Source: JBEKIK01 sp050013075
GTDB taxonomy: Bacteria > Planctomycetota > Planctomycetia > Pirellulales > Thermoguttaceae
Direction: 5' to 3'
Assembly (NCBI GenBank): GCA_050013075.1
Contig: JBEKFZ010000015.1
Coordinates: 1 to 60,361 of the forward strand
Length of the DNA stretch: 60,361 bases
A program made the translations under genes and the position numbers. Each line of letters opens with the position of its first letter. Positions within the stretch are counted from its first letter, which is position 1. Of this stretch, positions 1 through 9,625 are shown in pieces. The notes beneath the pieces were generated by a model. That model saw nothing but the letters and a program-made list of their open reading frames with translations, was not told the origin of the DNA and ran no database searches.

Positions 1-17
1 GTGTCGCCCCGGTAATT

Positions 18-36
18 CCGGGCCGACACGGCCCGG
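18..36. repeat. Short GC-rich perfect hairpin
   Basis: Perfect 8-bp inverted repeat (CCGGGCCG / CGGCCCGG) with a 3-nt loop, upstream of the first gene. There is no T-run, so it is not a classical intrinsic terminator. It may lie in the 3' flank of a gene outside the window. No gene is visible in positions 1-99. Confidence 0.4.
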
Positions 37-99
37 CTCTGAGGCGAAAACGTGACATACATTACCTGAGACCCAATAAATATGCCTGTCGAGGATTTT

Positions 100-2349
100 A
101 TGAATTCACGCCGGTGGCGCACGATTTTTGGTGTGGCTTTTTTACTGGCTACCGCGCAGGCCGTGCGGGCGCAGCAAAACGCACCGCATATCGGCTATGT
201 CTATCCGGCAGGCGGCCGGCAGGGCGAAGCGTTTCAGATCACAGTCGGCGGGCAGTATCTGGAAAGCGCGGACAAAGCGTATATCTCGGGCGACGGCGTT
301 CAGGCTAAAGTCGCTGAGTGCATCAAACTCCTTACGCCGAAACAGGTCAACGAATTAAGGGAGAGGGTGCAAGAATTACAGAAAAAACCGAGAGACGCCG
401 AAACCATCAAGGAAATTGCCGAAATCAGGAATAAACTTAATGATGTTCAGAATAAGAGGGCCAATCCAGTCCTTGCCGAAAAAGTGATTCTCCAAATCAC
501 AATGGCTTCAGACGCGGAGCCGGGCCAACGCGAATTGCGCCTGGCAGCGGCAAATGGATTGTCGAATCCCCTTTTTTTTCACGTCGGACAACTCACCGAA
601 TTCATCAAAAAGGAATCCAAAAGCGACGAGGAACCGCCGGGCGGCAAAGCTCTGGGAGGCATCGGCCGGGCGCAAAGCGGCAAGTCCCGGCCGGAGATGA
701 GTATTACGCTGCCGGCCACGGTGAACGGACAAATCATGCCCGGAGGGGTGGATCGTTATCGGTTCCAGGCCCGCAAGGGCCAGCGCCTGGTGGTCGCCGC
801 CAGTGCGCGGGAATTGATTCCCTATTTGGCCGATGCCGTTCCGGGCTGGTTTCAAGCCGCCTTGGCGCTTTACGATTCCAACGGGAATGAACTGGCGTAC
901 GACGACCATTATCGTTTCCATCCCGATCCGGTCCTGTACTACAAGATCGTCAAGGACGGCCAATACGTGCTGGAAATCCGGGACGCTTTGTACCGCGGGC
1001 GCGAGGATTTCGTGTATCGCATCGCCGTGGGCGAGCTGCCCTTTGTGACGAGCGTATTTCCGCTGGGCGGCCCGGCCGGCGCCGAAACCGCCGTGGAGCT
1101 TAAGGGTTGGAATCTCCCGGTGCAAAAGCTTTCGATGGATGCCAAAGACAAAGGGCCGGGAATTATCCCGCTTTTCGTGCGCCGCGGGGAAGTGATTTCC
1201 AACCGCGTGCCTTTTGCCGTGGACACGCTTCCGGAATGTCTGGAAAAAGAACCGAACAACAATCCGTCCGAGGCCCAACAGGTAACGTTGCCGGTTATCG
1301 TCAACGGGCGCATTGATAAGCCGGGCGACTGGGACGTATTCAGTTTCGACGGCCGCGCAGGCCAGGAAATCGTGGCCGAAGTCGATGCCCGCAAGCTCGA
1401 TTCACCGTTGGATTCGGTGCTCAAACTGACCGACGCGGCCGGGCGGCAATTGGCGTTTAACGACGATTACGGCGACAAGGGGAGCGGATTGAGCACGCAT
1501 CACGCCGATTCCCTGCTTACAGCCGTTTTGCCCGTAAGCGGCGTCTACTATTTATATATTGGCGATGCCCAGCACCAGGGCGGCGCGGAGTACGGCTACC
1601 GCCTGCGGATTAGCGAGCCGCAACCGGACTTCGCCTTGCGAGTAGTGCCGTCCGGCATCAACGTCCGTGCCGGCGCGTCAGTTCCCCTCACCGTTTATAC
1701 CCTGCGAAAAGACGGCTTTTCCGGAGAGATTACACTGGCATTAAAGGACGCCCCGAAGGGATTCACCATAAGCGGCGCCCGTGTGCCGGCGAACCAGGAC
1801 CAGGTAAAGCTCACGCTGAAGGCCCCGCAAATTCCACTGGACGAACCGTGCAATCTCTCGGTTGAAGGCCGCGCGATGATCCGGGATCGAGAAGTCGTCC
1901 GCAGGGCAGTCCCGGCGGAAGACATGATGCAGGCCTTCATCTACCGCCATCTTGTACCCATGAAAGACCTGCTGGCCGCGGTTCTCGCACGCCCACGACC
2001 CAGGGCGCCTTTGAAGTTCCTTGGGGAAGAACCCGTGACGATTCCCGCGGGCGGAACCATGCAACTGAAATTTTCCGTAACCACGGGACCGATGCTGAAT
2101 CAGGTTCAATTGTCTTTAACCAATCCGCCGGAAGGGATTACCGTCCGGAATGCATCGGATGCACAAGAAGTTTTGACCCTTGTTTTGAGCGCCGATGCCG
2201 ATAAAGTCAAGCCCGGACTGAAAGGGAACCTGATTATCGAGGCCACGGCTGAAAGAACCGTAAAGCCGGAGACCGGAACGCAACCGGCAAACAAAAAACG
2301 CGTGTCGCTGGGCTTTGTGCCGGCCATTCCGTTTGAGATTGTTAAATAA
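100..2349 (+). CDS. Secreted protein with two PPC (pre-peptidase C-terminal) domains
   Basis: About 749 aa. The N-terminus from MNSRRWRTIFG is a signal peptide with a hydrophobic stretch ending near VRAQQ, so the protein is exported. An IPT/TIG-like beta domain (IGYVYPAGGRQGE) follows. A first PPC-like domain starts at VNGQIMPGGVDRYRF and a second at VNGRIDKPGDWDVFSF; both show the family's D-x-Y/F-x-F and LxLxD-G-x-x-LAxND pattern. Such multi-PPC proteins are typical of Planctomycetota and probably bind or present surface partners. No protease catalytic domain was recognised. The start at 100 is preferred because GAGGA lies just upstream; an in-frame ATG at 82 is possible. The precise function is unknown. 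Confidence 0.8.
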   Translation: MNSRRWRTIFGVAFLLATAQAVRAQQNAPHIGYVYPAGGRQGEAFQITVGGQYLESADKAYISGDGVQAKVAECIKLLTPKQVNELRERVQELQKKPRDAETIKEIAEIRNKLNDVQNKRANPVLAEKVILQITMASDAEPGQRELRLAAANGLSNPLFFHVGQLTEFIKKESKSDEEPPGGKALGGIGRAQSGKSRPEMSITLPATVNGQIMPGGVDRYRFQARKGQRLVVAASARELIPYLADAVPGWFQAALALYDSNGNELAYDDHYRFHPDPVLYYKIVKDGQYVLEIRDALYRGREDFVYRIAVGELPFVTSVFPLGGPAGAETAVELKGWNLPVQKLSMDAKDKGPGIIPLFVRRGEVISNRVPFAVDTLPECLEKEPNNNPSEAQQVTLPVIVNGRIDKPGDWDVFSFDGRAGQEIVAEVDARKLDSPLDSVLKLTDAAGRQLAFNDDYGDKGSGLSTHHADSLLTAVLPVSGVYYLYIGDAQHQGGAEYGYRLRISEPQPDFALRVVPSGINVRAGASVPLTVYTLRKDGFSGEITLALKDAPKGFTISGARVPANQDQVKLTLKAPQIPLDEPCNLSVEGRAMIRDREVVRRAVPAEDMMQAFIYRHLVPMKDLLAAVLARPRPRAPLKFLGEEPVTIPAGGTMQLKFSVTTGPMLNQVQLSLTNPPEGITVRNASDAQEVLTLVLSADADKVKPGLKGNLIIEATAERTVKPETGTQPANKKRVSLGFVPAIPFEIVK

Positions 2350-2399
2350 TTTGATGGATAACAAAACTGCCGCGGCTTGAGTTGTTTTTCAATTACCCC

Positions 2400-2699
2400 A
2401 TGAATGAATCCAACGGAAACGACGATCTGCCGTTATGCTGCCACAAATGCGGGACCGAACTAAAACCGGGCGAAGGCAATTTCTATCTGGTAAAAATCGA
2501 AGCAATGGCGGATCCAACACCCCCCAGCTTCTCGGAGGAAGACCTTCACCGCGACTTTAAAGCGGAAATCCGCCGGCTGCTCCACCAGATGCGCGACCTG
2601 TCGGAAAGGGAGGCAATGGACCAAGTCTACCGGAGGCTGATCCTTTATCTTTGCAACCCGTGCTATCGGCAATGGATTGAGAATCCCGTGGTCTGTTGA
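2400..2699 (+). CDS. Small zinc-ribbon-like hypothetical protein
   Basis: 99-aa soluble protein. An N-terminal CCHKCG and a C-terminal CNPC form a plausible four-cysteine metal site around a helical, charged middle (roughly residues 35-80). The ATG at 2400 is preferred over an upstream TTG at 2382. It lies 50 bp after the PPC protein on the same strand and may share its transcript. The family was not recognised; the zinc-binding idea is inferred from cysteine spacing alone. Confidence 0.6.
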   Translation: MNESNGNDDLPLCCHKCGTELKPGEGNFYLVKIEAMADPTPPSFSEEDLHRDFKAEIRRLLHQMRDLSEREAMDQVYRRLILYLCNPCYRQWIENPVVC

Positions 2700-2799
2700 T
2701 GCGCGTTATACCCGGTTTGAAACCTCGCCTTGATAGTAGACTAACATGACCGGGGCCTGCAATGCGGCTGAGAATGTTCATTGGAGGAGGACAAGGTTC

Positions 2800-4134
2800 A
2801 TGGCGATTCCCTGGGAAGACTGGCTTTGGGATTGCCGGCCGGCAAAGCGACTATGGAAGCCTTTGCTCAAGCAATATCTGACCGGCAAATGGAAACCCTT
2901 TCGAATGGAACCCGGGGAGGGGACTTACCCTTCGGATCTGGAGCAGTTAGGAATATACCTGCATGTTCCTTTTTGCCGTCAGCCGTGTGCATACTGCCCG
3001 TATAACCGCGTCAAATTTAATGCGTCGCTTTATAATGAATATGAGCGCGCAGCACATCAGGAGATCGATCTGGCGGCTGCGCGGTTGACCGAGGGGCATG
3101 GAGGCAACAGGCGGCTGAACATCGGTTCGCTTTATGTAGGCGGGGGTACGCCGACGATCGAGCCTGGCAGTCTTGCCCGCCTCGTGACACACATTACGGA
3201 AGCGTTTGGTCGGCCCGGCGATATCGGCGTCGAATTGCATCCCGCCGCCATGGATGACGACTGCTTGAAGATCCTCAAGCAGATCGGCGTCACTATGGTA
3301 TCCGTGGGAGTAGAGAGTCTTTCAGATCGTCTCCTGGCGCTCATCGGCCGCTCACACAACGCGGCCCTTGCGGAAGACGCCGTGCGCCGCGCAGTGGCGG
3401 AAGGCTTTGACACGGTCAGCGCCGATATGATGTTCGCCTTGCCAACGCAGACCCTCGAAGAGTTGGATCAGGATTTGGAGCGCGTACTGACGCTGGGCGT
3501 TAGCCAGGTGTCGACCTATCCGATCTTCACGTTCCCCTATACCGAGCTTGGACGCCGGTTGAAGATCAGCCGGATACGACGTCCCCGGGGCGATCTGATA
3601 CGCGACATGCTTACGGTGATACGTCGCCGGGCCTGTGAGCACGGGCTTGCGAGGTGCTCGGTCTGGTCGTATGGCCGTCCGGGGCGGAAGAAGTTCACAT
3701 CGACCACTCGGCACCACTATATCGGGATCGGTCCAAGCGCCGCCTCGATGTTGCCCGGGCGTTTTTTCGTGAACACCTTTTCCATCGAACAATACGCTGC
3801 CGCACTTCCTCGCCGCTTGCCCGTGGCGCTGGCCATGCCCGTTGATCGGCGACTGGAAATGCTGTATTGGTTGTACTGGCGGATTTACGAGATGAGCATC
3901 CCTGTCCGGGAGTTCTCCCGGCTCTTTGGCCGTGATATTGAGAGCGTTTATGGCGCCCAGTTGAGGCTGCTCGCAAAACTTGGGATACTCAGCCGCGAGA
4001 ACGGCTGCTACCGTGTTACCGAGAGATCCGCATATTGGATTCACCGACTCCAGAACGAATATGCCTTGAACTACATCAATCGCCTCTGGGGCGCCTGCCG
4101 AAACGAAGCATGGCCTTCTAAAGTAACTCTATAA
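2800..4134 (+). CDS. Radical SAM protein, HemN/HemW-like
   Basis: 444 aa. The motif C-R-Q-P-C-A-Y-C in LHVPFCRQPCAYC is the CxxxCxxC [4Fe-4S]/SAM site. It is followed by GGGTP (SAM binding) and a HemN-like core (VSVGVESL, HPAAMDD). The C-terminal ~90 residues resemble the winged-helix region of the HemN family (REFSRLFGRDIESVY). The family includes oxygen-independent coproporphyrinogen oxidase and the haem chaperone HemW; this copy is divergent at its N-terminus, so neither name is secure. The ATG at 2800 has a strong GGAGGAGG 9 nt upstream, which decides the start over 2746. It converges with the next gene, leaving 18 bp between them. Confidence 0.8.
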   Translation: MAIPWEDWLWDCRPAKRLWKPLLKQYLTGKWKPFRMEPGEGTYPSDLEQLGIYLHVPFCRQPCAYCPYNRVKFNASLYNEYERAAHQEIDLAAARLTEGHGGNRRLNIGSLYVGGGTPTIEPGSLARLVTHITEAFGRPGDIGVELHPAAMDDDCLKILKQIGVTMVSVGVESLSDRLLALIGRSHNAALAEDAVRRAVAEGFDTVSADMMFALPTQTLEELDQDLERVLTLGVSQVSTYPIFTFPYTELGRRLKISRIRRPRGDLIRDMLTVIRRRACEHGLARCSVWSYGRPGRKKFTSTTRHHYIGIGPSAASMLPGRFFVNTFSIEQYAAALPRRLPVALAMPVDRRLEMLYWLYWRIYEMSIPVREFSRLFGRDIESVYGAQLRLLAKLGILSRENGCYRVTERSAYWIHRLQNEYALNYINRLWGACRNEAWPSKVTL

Positions 4135-4152
4135 CGGAAAAGCGTCCGCGTG

Positions 4153-5127
4153 TCAGGAACCGTTAGGCTCGGTTGAATTGCGGGCTAAAGTCCATTCGTT
4201 GTATCCCAGCATGATCGCGGCGATCAAAAGCGGGACCCAATGGTAAATCACCCGAAATGCAAGGATGGCTGCGAAAATTTTTGGTTCTTGAGCGGGAGAA
4301 CTGGGCAAAAAGTACATGATAAACGCCTCAAACACGCCGTAGCCGCCGGGAACGTGGGTTAATACGCCCGCGACAAACGCCAGCATGAACACCCCCAGGA
4401 CTTTTATATATCCGCCTTCGACCGGAGGTAAAACGGAATAAAAAACCGCGGCGGCAACCAGCAGGTCGCCGCAGGCGATGGCGATTTGATAGAGCGTCAG
4501 TTTCAACGGCGGAAGCGGAATATTCCAACGGAAAAACTTAAACGGTTTGCGATGAATGGCGCTAATGAGCACATAGCCCACGGAGATTACCAGCAGCACA
4601 ACGCCCGCCCAGTGCATTTGAGTGAAGGGGAGATTCAGGGTTCCCATGTGATGGGGGAGGTCAATATGGTCGGGAATGGGAAACGGGGCCGCAATAAAGA
4701 CCACGCCAGCCAGCGTGAACACCCCGAACCAGAATGTCAGTCCCAGGATCACCAGAAGTTCGAGGATTTTTACCAGCGGCACTCCCCAGGCCGAGTAAAG
4801 CCGGTAGCGAATGGAGGTCCCGAAGAGCGTCGAGCCGAAATTGTAGCTGAAGGAGTATCCGGTAAACGAGGCCAGGGCGATTTTTCGCAAGGGCAAGTTT
4901 TTTTCGCCTACCCAGCGGACCGCGAACCAGTCGTAGCCGACAAGAATTAGGTAATTTATCACCGTCAGCAGCGAGGCAATGATTATACTGCTTAAGGGAA
5001 TTCCCACTAAGGCGTTGTAGATTTCCAGGCATGTGAATCTTTTTAAACGCTCATAAAGAAGCCAAGCCGCAAACAAGAATATAAATAGGATCAAGAGCCG
5101 TCCAAAAATGTTCAAATATCTTTTCAT
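4153..5127 (-). CDS. Flippase-like membrane protein (LPG synthase TM-region family)
   Basis: 324 aa from MKRYLNIFG. About eight hydrophobic segments span the protein. The pattern ASFTGYSFSYNFGSTLFG...RYRLYSAWG and the later THVPGGYGVFEAFIMYFLP match the lysylphosphatidylglycerol synthase TM-region/UPF0104 family (PF03706). There is no C-terminal aminoacyl-transferase domain, so only the membrane half is present. Members are often proposed to move lipids or lipid-linked intermediates. In-frame upstream codons to 5346 lack conserved features and are left out. A second member of the family lies at 12442-13392. Confidence 0.75.
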   Translation of the reverse strand: MKRYLNIFGRLLILFIFLFAAWLLYERLKRFTCLEIYNALVGIPLSSIIIASLLTVINYLILVGYDWFAVRWVGEKNLPLRKIALASFTGYSFSYNFGSTLFGTSIRYRLYSAWGVPLVKILELLVILGLTFWFGVFTLAGVVFIAAPFPIPDHIDLPHHMGTLNLPFTQMHWAGVVLLVISVGYVLISAIHRKPFKFFRWNIPLPPLKLTLYQIAIACGDLLVAAAVFYSVLPPVEGGYIKVLGVFMLAFVAGVLTHVPGGYGVFEAFIMYFLPSSPAQEPKIFAAILAFRVIYHWVPLLIAAIMLGYNEWTLARNSTEPNGS

Positions 5128-5449
5128 CGCATATCCAAATATCACCCGGTTGAAAAAATTGCATACAGAGGACCCTATATGTGCCTTATTTTTACCAGAC
5201 GGGCGCATTATGGAACAGTGCATATTCGGAAAGAGAATCTTGGCCGTGGCGACGGGGGGGTACGGCCTTACCGCCGTGGAAGAAGCCCGGTTTACCTTTG
5301 TGGATCGTTTTCGCGGCGTCATGCCGGCTTTATAGACCGATTCCACGCAGCGGAATCAGCGGCGGCATGTTGACCGTTGATTTTTGCGATAAGTGAAGAT
5401 ATAGTGAGTTTATCACCGTGAACATAGCCCGGGCGGAACCGAGAAGACG

Positions 5450-7450
5450 ATGATGAAGACCTTGTTTCGACTTTGCTTTCTTGCATTGGCGGCTGGACTT
5501 ACTCTCGGCACGCTTATCGTCCGCGTCACGGCAGGCGACCGGGATTCCTTGATCGCGAATCTTTTATCATTGCGATCGCCGGACGGCAAGATCGAAGTTG
5601 CGATTTCGGCCGGTGGCATATTGAGCTATGCGGTGAACGTGGACGGTATGCCCGTCATTGGCGAGTCAAAACTCGGTCTGCAATTCCGCGACGGCGCCGA
5701 CCTGGACCGGGACGTTGAATTGCTCAGGGCCGAGCGCAGGAGCGCGGATTCCACGTGGGAGAACCGCTGGGGCAAGCGCAGAAAAGTCCGCGACCATTAC
5801 AACGAACTTCGCCTGATCATGCACGAAAAGTCCGACACCGGGCGGAATTTCGAGGTCGTATTTCGCGCATACGACGACGGCGTCGGATTCTGCTACATTC
5901 TGCCGGAGCAAAAGGGCATGGAGAACTTTGTACTGACACGCGAGCAAACCGAGTTCGCTTTTACGGACAACTTCGCCTGTTACGCCGGCCGGCAGGAAAA
6001 AGGTTTTCAAGGCCCGCAGGAATGGGAGTTCAAACCCTGTAAGCTATCCGACATCAAGGCCGAATCCATCATAGGTTTGCCGCTTTTAGTAAAGACGCCC
6101 GTCGCATGGGTGGCGCTTACGGAAGCCGACATCCGCGATTGGGCCGGGATGTGGCTCGGCGCTGCGCCGGCCGCTGGCGCCAATAAAAACGGCGCGGTAA
6201 CACTGACTACAAAGTTGGCCCCGCGCCGCGACGGCCAAGGTCTTATAAAAGCCACGACGCCACACAATTCGCCCTGGCGGATTTTGATGATCGGCCGTCG
6301 GCCCGGCCAACTCATTGAAAGCGACCTGGTCCTTAACCTCAGCACACCCTGCCAGCTTCCAGATACGTCCTGGGTGAAGCCCGGCAAGATGGCCTGGGAC
6401 CACTGGTGGTCGGGCGATGTCAAGATGGATACTGCTACACTCAAGCAATACATTCAACTTGCGGCTGACATGGGTTGGCCGTATCAACTCATCGATTGGC
6501 AATGGTACGGACCGTTTAATAAGCCCGACGCCGATATCACCAAGGTCAATCCGGCCGTGGATATGGACGAAGTCCGCCGCTTTGCCGCCGAAAAAGGCGT
6601 GCGACTCTGGCTCTGGCTCCACTGGACCGATGTAGACCACAACGACGCCTACAAGAAGGCTTTCCCGCTTTACGAACAATGGGGCATGGCCGGAGTGAAG
6701 ATCGACTTCATGGACCGCGACGACCAGGAGATGGTGAATTGGTACGAAAAAATCACCAAGGCCGCTGCCGAGCATCGCCTGATGGTTAATTTTCACGGGG
6801 CGTTTAAAACCTCGGGTTTCAACCGCACATTCCCCAACCAGATCACGCGCGAAGGCGTCCTGGGCAATGAATACAACCGCTGGAGCGCCCGCGTTACGCC
6901 GGAACACAAGGTCACCCTTCCGTTCACGCGTTTTCTGGCCGGACCGGCTGACTTCACGCCGGGCGGTTTTCTCAATCGCCAGCCCGACCGGTTCAAGGCT
7001 GATCCGAAAGCGGCACAGGTCCAAGGCACTCGCGCGGCCGAACTGGCTCTGTTTGTGGTCTACGACAGCCCGTTGTGCTGCGTTTGCGATCATCCGCGGC
7101 ATTACCTCAACCAGCCGGGCACGGATTTTCTTAAGGCCGTGCCCACCGTTTGGGACGACACACGAGTGTTGGACGCCGAAGTGGCCGAGTATCTTGTGAT
7201 TTCCCGGCGCTCGGGCAATCAGTGGTTTCTCGGCGCGCTCAGCAACGACAAGACCAGGGAATTGGCCGTGAAACTCGATTTTCTGGGCAAGGGCCGTTGG
7301 AAAGCCCGCCTCTGGAAAGACGCTGCCGACAGCCAAATCAACGCCGAGCATCTGGAAGTGGCAGATCGGTTTGTCACGTCCGCCGACACGTTGAACCTCC
7401 GCTTGGCCCCATGTGGCGGGTGCGTGGTCCGATTTCAGATAGAAAATTAG
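5450..7450 (+). CDS. Secreted glycoside hydrolase family 97, retaining-type residues
   Basis: 666 aa with a signal peptide (MMKTLFRLCFLALAAGLTLG), so probably periplasmic or exported. The N-terminal beta domain runs to about residue 300 (LRSPDGKIEV, FRAYDDGVGFCY). A TIM barrel follows (IDWQWYG, GVKIDFMDRDDQ, VLGNEYN) and then a C-terminal beta domain. Asp419 in KIDF and Glu474 in GNE are 55 residues apart, matching the nucleophile and acid/base of retaining GH97 alpha-galactosidase-like enzymes as I recall them. It is tandem with the next gene (stop immediately followed by GTG), consistent with one operon for oligosaccharide breakdown. The substrate is not proven. A second GH97 at 9623 differs at the nucleophile. 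Confidence 0.88.
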   Translation: MMKTLFRLCFLALAAGLTLGTLIVRVTAGDRDSLIANLLSLRSPDGKIEVAISAGGILSYAVNVDGMPVIGESKLGLQFRDGADLDRDVELLRAERRSADSTWENRWGKRRKVRDHYNELRLIMHEKSDTGRNFEVVFRAYDDGVGFCYILPEQKGMENFVLTREQTEFAFTDNFACYAGRQEKGFQGPQEWEFKPCKLSDIKAESIIGLPLLVKTPVAWVALTEADIRDWAGMWLGAAPAAGANKNGAVTLTTKLAPRRDGQGLIKATTPHNSPWRILMIGRRPGQLIESDLVLNLSTPCQLPDTSWVKPGKMAWDHWWSGDVKMDTATLKQYIQLAADMGWPYQLIDWQWYGPFNKPDADITKVNPAVDMDEVRRFAAEKGVRLWLWLHWTDVDHNDAYKKAFPLYEQWGMAGVKIDFMDRDDQEMVNWYEKITKAAAEHRLMVNFHGAFKTSGFNRTFPNQITREGVLGNEYNRWSARVTPEHKVTLPFTRFLAGPADFTPGGFLNRQPDRFKADPKAAQVQGTRAAELALFVVYDSPLCCVCDHPRHYLNQPGTDFLKAVPTVWDDTRVLDAEVAEYLVISRRSGNQWFLGALSNDKTRELAVKLDFLGKGRWKARLWKDAADSQINAEHLEVADRFVTSADTLNLRLAPCGGCVVRFQIEN

Positions 7451-9523
7451 GTGAAAATCAACAAGTTAGCGAATCCCATGAGAATTACCGTCATTACGGC
7501 AGCTTTTGCATTACTATTGGTTTCGATATCGGTTGTGTCCGCCCAATCGCCCGGCCAAACCCAGTCCGCGAGTTTCATCCATCCGGGAATGTTACATTCC
7601 TCGGCTGACCTGGAGCGGATCAAGAAGAACGTGAAAGACGGCGTCGAACCTTGGGCAGGCGCCTGGAAGGAATTTCAAAAAAATCGCTTTTTGGCCAAAA
7701 CTTTCCAGCCCCGGCCGTTGGAAACCGTGGGCCGCGGCGTCGACAGCACCGGCATGAATAATATCGCGGGCGACGGCACGGCCGCTTACAACAATGCCAT
7801 CGCCTGGTACGTGACCGGCGATGAAGATTACGCTAAAAAAGCCGTCGAGATCCTCAATGCCTGGTCGTACAAGTGCAAAACCATCAACGGCAAGGACGCA
7901 GTGCTATGTGCGGGCATTTACGGATACAAGTTCGCCAACGCCGCCGAAATAATCCGTTATTCCTACAAGGACTGGTCGAAGGAAGACATCGAACAATTCA
8001 AGACCATGCTGAAGACGGTATTCTATCCGGTCATCAAGGACTTTGCCGCCTTCGCCAACGGGAATTGGGACGCCTGCTGCCTGCCGACCATGATGTCGAT
8101 CGGAATTTTCTGCGACGACAGGGCCATGTTCGATCGCGCGGTCAGGTATTATCTCGACGGATCGGGGAACGGATCGCTGACGAACTATGTCGTCAACGAA
8201 GCCGGGCAGTGCCAGGAGAGCGGGCGCGACCAAGGCCACGCCCAACTAGGCATCGCGCTTTTGGCAAGCGCTTGTGAAACCGGCTACCACCAGGGCATCG
8301 ATATGTACGGCGCAGCGGACAATCGGCTTTTAAAGGGATTCGAGTACGCCGCCAAATACAACCTCGGCAACGACGTGCCCTTCGAGCCTTATGCCGACAG
8401 GACCGGAAAATACAAGGCATCGTTCATCTCACAAAAAAACAGGGGGCAATTTCCTCCGGTCTATGAAATGGCATATAACCATTACCAAAACCGGATGGGA
8501 ATCGATGCGCCTTTCACAGCTCAGGCGGCGGCCCGGCTCAGGCCGGAACAAGGCGCTATCGACCACCCGGGATACGGAACGTTGCTCTTCTCGCTTCCGC
8601 AGTATAAACCTTCGGATCGACCACCCGAGACCGCGCCGGCCATTCCCGGGCCGGTCATGGCGAAAGGCTCGCCTTCGGCCGTAACGCTGCGGTGGCTGGG
8701 TTCGCTTAATGCAACCTCCTATGCGGTGAAGCGGGCAACCTCCAGCGGCGGACCATACGCGGTCATTGCAAAAGACGTTAGATCGCCGGCGTATGTTGAC
8801 AAAGACATCGAGGCCGGGAAGTTATATTATTATGTTGTTTCGGCGTCGAACTTCGCCGGTGTCGGCGCCGACACCTTGGAATCTGCCGCTTCCGCCGGTT
8901 TGCCCCATCCTTGGGCGCAGAAAGACGTTGGATCCGTACAAGTTCAGGGTAATACGCTTTTCGACGGTCGCACCTTCACGCTCGAATGCGCCGGAACCGA
9001 CATCGGCGGCGGGAACGACCAGTTTCAATTCGCCTTCGTGCCTTTAAAAGGCGACGGCGAGATCACTGCGAGATTCGTCCCTCAAGTTCCTTCCCAGTTC
9101 GCCAAGATGGGCGTGATGATGCGCGAGACTCTAGCCGCCAATTCCGCGCATGTTTCGATGCTTTTGACGCCTAAGTCCACTAAAGACGTGGAAATACCCG
9201 ACTGGAGCATACGAATAATCGCTCGCCCTTCCGCGGGCGCGGAGACAACCTATGCGGGCAATGGTCCAAACCTTGAGCCGCCGCATATGATCTGGGGCCG
9301 CCTTATGGAGCCTTATTGGTTGCGATTGACTCGCAAGGGCGACAACTATTTCGCATCGATCTCAATCGACGGTAAAAATTGGATATGGACGAAGATGCAA
9401 ACTCCTACCGTCCCGCTTAATAGCAACATCTTGGTCGGTTTGGCCGCCTGTTCCCGGCTTACGAACGTGACCACCACCGTGATGTTCGACAACGTGACTG
9501 CGCCGGGGTGGCCGGCAAAGTAA
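7451..9523 (+). CDS. Secreted alginate-lyase-family protein with FnIII-like and DUF1349-like domains
   Basis: 690 aa from GTG 7451; an ATG at 7478 (MRITVITAAFALLL) would also give a clean signal peptide. Residues ~40-370 look like the alpha/alpha-barrel alginate_lyase family (HPGMLHSSADLERIK, ANGNWDACCLPTMM, QESGRDQGHAQLGI). Residues ~390-480 form a fibronectin-III-like domain (AVTLRWLGSLNATSYAVKRA). The C-terminal ~200 residues resemble a DUF1349/laminin-G-like sheet (FKGDG-type repeats, MGVMMRETL). It is probably a secreted polysaccharide lyase; members act on several uronic-acid polymers, so alginate itself is not implied. Sandwiched between two GH97 genes, which suggests one degradation pathway. 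Confidence 0.78.
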   Translation: MKINKLANPMRITVITAAFALLLVSISVVSAQSPGQTQSASFIHPGMLHSSADLERIKKNVKDGVEPWAGAWKEFQKNRFLAKTFQPRPLETVGRGVDSTGMNNIAGDGTAAYNNAIAWYVTGDEDYAKKAVEILNAWSYKCKTINGKDAVLCAGIYGYKFANAAEIIRYSYKDWSKEDIEQFKTMLKTVFYPVIKDFAAFANGNWDACCLPTMMSIGIFCDDRAMFDRAVRYYLDGSGNGSLTNYVVNEAGQCQESGRDQGHAQLGIALLASACETGYHQGIDMYGAADNRLLKGFEYAAKYNLGNDVPFEPYADRTGKYKASFISQKNRGQFPPVYEMAYNHYQNRMGIDAPFTAQAAARLRPEQGAIDHPGYGTLLFSLPQYKPSDRPPETAPAIPGPVMAKGSPSAVTLRWLGSLNATSYAVKRATSSGGPYAVIAKDVRSPAYVDKDIEAGKLYYYVVSASNFAGVGADTLESAASAGLPHPWAQKDVGSVQVQGNTLFDGRTFTLECAGTDIGGGNDQFQFAFVPLKGDGEITARFVPQVPSQFAKMGVMMRETLAANSAHVSMLLTPKSTKDVEIPDWSIRIIARPSAGAETTYAGNGPNLEPPHMIWGRLMEPYWLRLTRKGDNYFASISIDGKNWIWTKMQTPTVPLNSNILVGLAACSRLTNVTTTVMFDNVTAPGWPAK

Positions 9524-9539
9524 TAATGATCAATTAATC

Positions 9540-9625
9540 CATAAAGCCGCAACCGTTGGTCGCGCTCGAATGAAAACCAAACCAAATTGTAATATTTCTC
9601 CGCAACCACCGGTCGCGGCTTTATG
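9540..9625. repeat. Long interrupted inverted repeat upstream of the second GH97 gene
   Basis: Left arm 9540-9564 and right arm 9601-9625 are inverted copies matching at 22 of 25 positions (CATAAAGCCGC at both outer ends). A 36-nt AT-rich spacer separates them. The right arm ends in the ATG at 9623. Related GCCGCGACC sequences occur near 17690, 23279 and 27465, so it belongs to a dispersed family. It could fold in the leader of the GH97 mRNA. Confidence 0.75.

Noticed and set aside
508..1278. 256-codon antisense frame in the PPC-domain gene
   Set aside because: The sense strand encodes two PPC domains in frame; the antisense has no coding signs.
2800..4134. Naming the radical SAM gene hemN or hemW
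   Set aside because: Only the iron-sulfur motif and overall layout match; the N-terminus is divergent and no haem genes are adjacent, so a specific symbol is not justified.
5128..5346. 73-codon N-terminal extension of the flippase-like protein
   Set aside because: Basic, low-quality sequence before a clean membrane-protein start at 5127; no family similarity seen.
6086..7351. 421-codon antisense frame over the first GH97 gene
   Set aside because: Shadow of a clear GH97 barrel; composition is that of reverse-complemented GC-rich codons, with no RBS or motif.
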